Below the pieces are notes generated by a model. The model searched no databases, was not told the origin of the DNA, and saw only the letters and a program-made list of their open reading frames with translations. Made by a program: the position numbers and the translations under genes. Shown here piece by piece: positions 62,344-64,000 of a DNA stretch of 64,000 nt. Each line of letters opens with the position of its first letter. The stretch's first letter is position 1. Origin of the DNA: RGIG8124 sp045130665 (lineage in GTDB: Bacteria > Bacillota > Clostridia > Christensenellales > CAG-917); contig JBGUQC010000004.1 in assembly GCA_045130665.1 (NCBI GenBank), positions 124,001 to 188,000 on the forward strand. Reading direction: 5' to 3'.

Positions 62344-64000
62344 GATAAATCGCTAATATTTTTAATCTCCTTTAAAGTATTTACTTTAATGCATATTCTT
62401 TCTTTGTTAGAAAGTATCATGAGTGCTTCACCTCTACCTTCATAGGTTAAAAGGTTTCTCTCAATCTCTGAAAACCCACCTGCATTCTCATATAGTTTTA
62501 GGACATCTGTTATATCCTGCGGAGATAATGAGAATAATACGGAGTATTGGGATGCGTTAATAACTGCACTAGTCTTCTTTATAATTTCTTGGGATCCCGT
62601 AAAGTCTTTTATATTCTGTGTTATTACTATCTGCATCCCGTTATACTTTCTTATTCTCTTTGCAAGTTGGTACATAAAGTCCAATGCCGCACTATATACC
62701 CCATCTACAAACATATGTGCCTCGTCTATAACCACAATTACCTTGCTCTTTTGAGTTGTATTTAATGCAAGTTGTCCCATGACATAGTGCAAAACTATTA
62801 ACATTTCTGCGTTGGTAATCTCGTGGTTTCTATCTAATAACAATTTAGAAAAGTCTATATCCAGCACCTTCACCTTGGTGTTTATATTTGTCTCCCCATT
62901 CCACAGTTTTCCTGCAAGTCCATTTAACATTGCGGACATATGGGTTAAAAGGGTTTTTAATATCCCAATTTGGTTAATATCTTTTTCTTCATTTAATCTG
63001 TTATTTATTCTTTTGAATAAATCTTGAAACGATGGTGTATCCTTCATATCCTTATACATCTTTGCCGTTTCATCATTAAGGATATTAAGTGCATCTTGAG
63101 ATAATCCTATGAACACTGTCTTATACATTTCATCTAGAAATCTAAGGTGGTGTGTTATATCTTCGTCTTGAATTGTTTCAAATGGGTTAATTCTGCCGTT
63201 ATCTCCATAGGATGTGTCTATAATCTCACCCCCTAAGTTTTTGGTAATGGTCTTATATTCCCCTTCTGGATCTAAAATAAAGATTTTTGTATCTAGGGAT
63301 GCAAAATTAGTTATTAAAGATTTTGAAAAGTAACTCTTACCAGCACCAGACTTGCCTAATATAACCATATTTGAATTCAGGTGGTTTTCATCCAAAATAA
63401 AAAAGTCTTTGTATATCTTATCTCCTATCTCTATACCTTTTGGATCTTGAATTAGGTTATTATCTGAGGGATAGCTTGCTCCTGCAACTGAACAAGGCAT
63501 TATACGTCTATTCTCCTTTCCCTCTATATTTCCTAACAGGTTAATAAGGTAATTATCTTTAACCTTTGCTATATTTTCTTGGAATACAAAGCCATCTTTA
63601 TTTAGGTATCTTTTTATTGCTTTGCTACTTTTTGTGTCTACAAACACATATATATTGGTGCTAATAGCACCATCTAACCCTTGAGAAAGGGATGAGAGCA
63701 TATTCTCCAGGGTTTCTTTTTGGTTTTCTCTTTGCACCACTTTGGATGCCTTTTCTGAATAGGTATCTGAGTTTAATGTTAAAAGTGTTGAATCTATCTT
63801 CTTTAATACATCTTGTACATCTGCCTTTTTAAAGGATAATATAACCTTACTATTCTCAATATCCATGATATCTCTACACCATCCATCTTGAACCTCAATT
63901 GGATATTCTTTAATATTAAGGATTGTTCTTTCTTTCTCGCCTACCTTATAAGACCTTAAATTAAAGCGTATAGTATCTCCTAACATATCTTCGTTATATA
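62340..64000 (-). CDS. VirB4-type conjugation ATPase (N-terminus beyond window)
   Basis: The reading frame stays open to the window edge, past an internal Met at 63986, so the N-terminal part of this usually 600-800-residue protein is probably missing. Walker A is MVILGKSGAGKSYFS, followed by FILDPEGEYKTI. Walker B is VIVVIDEAHMFVDG, and the VITQNIKDF segment typical of VirB4/TraE ATPases follows. It energises type IV secretion at the membrane during conjugation. It leads into the ArdC-like gene with a 4-bp overlap. Confidence 0.9.
   Translation of the reverse strand, partial: YNEDMLGDTIRFNLRSYKVGEKERTILNIKEYPIEVQDGWCRDIMDIENSKVILSFKKADVQDVLKKIDSTLLTLNSDTYSEKASKVVQRENQKETLENMLSSLSQGLDGAISTNIYVFVDTKSSKAIKRYLNKDGFVFQENIAKVKDNYLINLLGNIEGKENRRIMPCSVAGASYPSDNNLIQDPKGIEIGDKIYKDFFILDENHLNSNMVILGKSGAGKSYFSKSLITNFASLDTKIFILDPEGEYKTITKNLGGEIIDTSYGDNGRINPFETIQDEDITHHLRFLDEMYKTVFIGLSQDALNILNDETAKMYKDMKDTPSFQDLFKRINNRLNEEKDINQIGILKTLLTHMSAMLNGLAGKLWNGETNINTKVKVLDIDFSKLLLDRNHEITNAEMLIVLHYVMGQLALNTTQKSKVIVVIDEAHMFVDGVYSAALDFMYQLAKRIRKYNGMQIVITQNIKDFTGSQEIIKKTSAVINASQYSVLFSLSPQDITDVLKLYENAGGFSEIERNLLTYEGRGEALMILSNKERICIKVNTLKEIKNISDLS

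Larger units (their letters stand above)
60844..64000 (-). mobile_element. part of an integrative conjugative element
   Basis: Three minus-strand genes (VirB4 ATPase, ArdC-like protein, DUF3846 protein) are packed with a 4-bp overlap or 3-bp gap and continue beyond the right window edge. VirB4 plus ArdC-like and DUF3846 proteins are typical of Firmicutes conjugative transposons. No integrase, relaxase or attachment site is inside the window, so the element's limits are unknown. Confidence 0.75.

Overview
The window looks like a piece of an AT-rich chromosome of an anaerobic Gram-positive bacterium, most likely an uncultured gut-type member of the Clostridia (Bacillota). This rests on the hrcA-grpE-dnaK-dnaJ operon with a CIRCE-like operator, a trimeric bifurcating-type [FeFe]-hydrogenase (HydABC) cluster, luxS, strong AGGAGG-type ribosome binding sites and TTGACA/TATAAT-type promoters. 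No ribosomal RNA or species marker is present, so finer placement is not possible.

Positions 1-34,300 are mostly ordinary chromosome. They hold an esterase, a tail-anchored protein with a decayed-looking nuclease-like core, a secreted GH30 glycosidase, tRNA-Val, and a long minus-strand stress and translation block (hrcA-grpE-dnaK-dnaJ-prmA-rsmE-mtaB-hinT, then rpsU with its own promoter). After these come tRNA-Thr, a Vat-like acetyltransferase, a PAP2 phosphatase, a lipoprotein tyrosine phosphatase, luxS, tRNA-Glu and a probable 6S RNA. A very large surface protein with two metallophosphoesterase domains is followed by an RND/MMPL exporter. The ten-gene hydrogenase operon (34,270 down to 26,122) combines HydC, HydB and HydA with a sensory-type hydrogenase homologue, two HATPase proteins, two DRTGG proteins and a PHP protein.

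Positions 34,400-44,000 hold nadE, a gene tail left behind next to a DUF4143-type AAA ATPase preceded by two copies of a 33-bp inverted-repeat element, a glycerol dehydrogenase/dihydroxyacetone kinase pair, a RelBE-type toxin-antitoxin pair, an unusual methyltransferase-esterase fusion and a zinc-ribbon DUF2225-like protein.

Positions 44,072-60,514 form one compact minus-strand operon of ten genes with overlapping or nearly touching ends: C5 DNA methyltransferase, Sau3AI/MutH-like endonuclease, SF1 helicase with tudor-like modules, DrmA-like helicase, DrmB-like DUF1998 protein, NERD-nuclease/SF1 helicase, DGQHR-domain protein, Dam-like N6-adenine methyltransferase, AspBHI/Mrr-like endonuclease and a small protein. 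It ends in an intrinsic terminator and is bracketed by two copies of a 22-bp sequence (44,013 and 60,813). I read it as a composite DISARM-like anti-phage island that lacks the PLD nuclease DrmC and has a restriction-modification pair at each end. It is the most unusual system in the window.

Positions 60,844-64,000 carry conjugative-element genes: a DUF3846 protein, an ArdC-like protein that has lost its metalloprotease motif, and a VirB4 ATPase that runs off the window. The defence operon therefore appears to be cargo at, or next to, the end of an integrative conjugative element.
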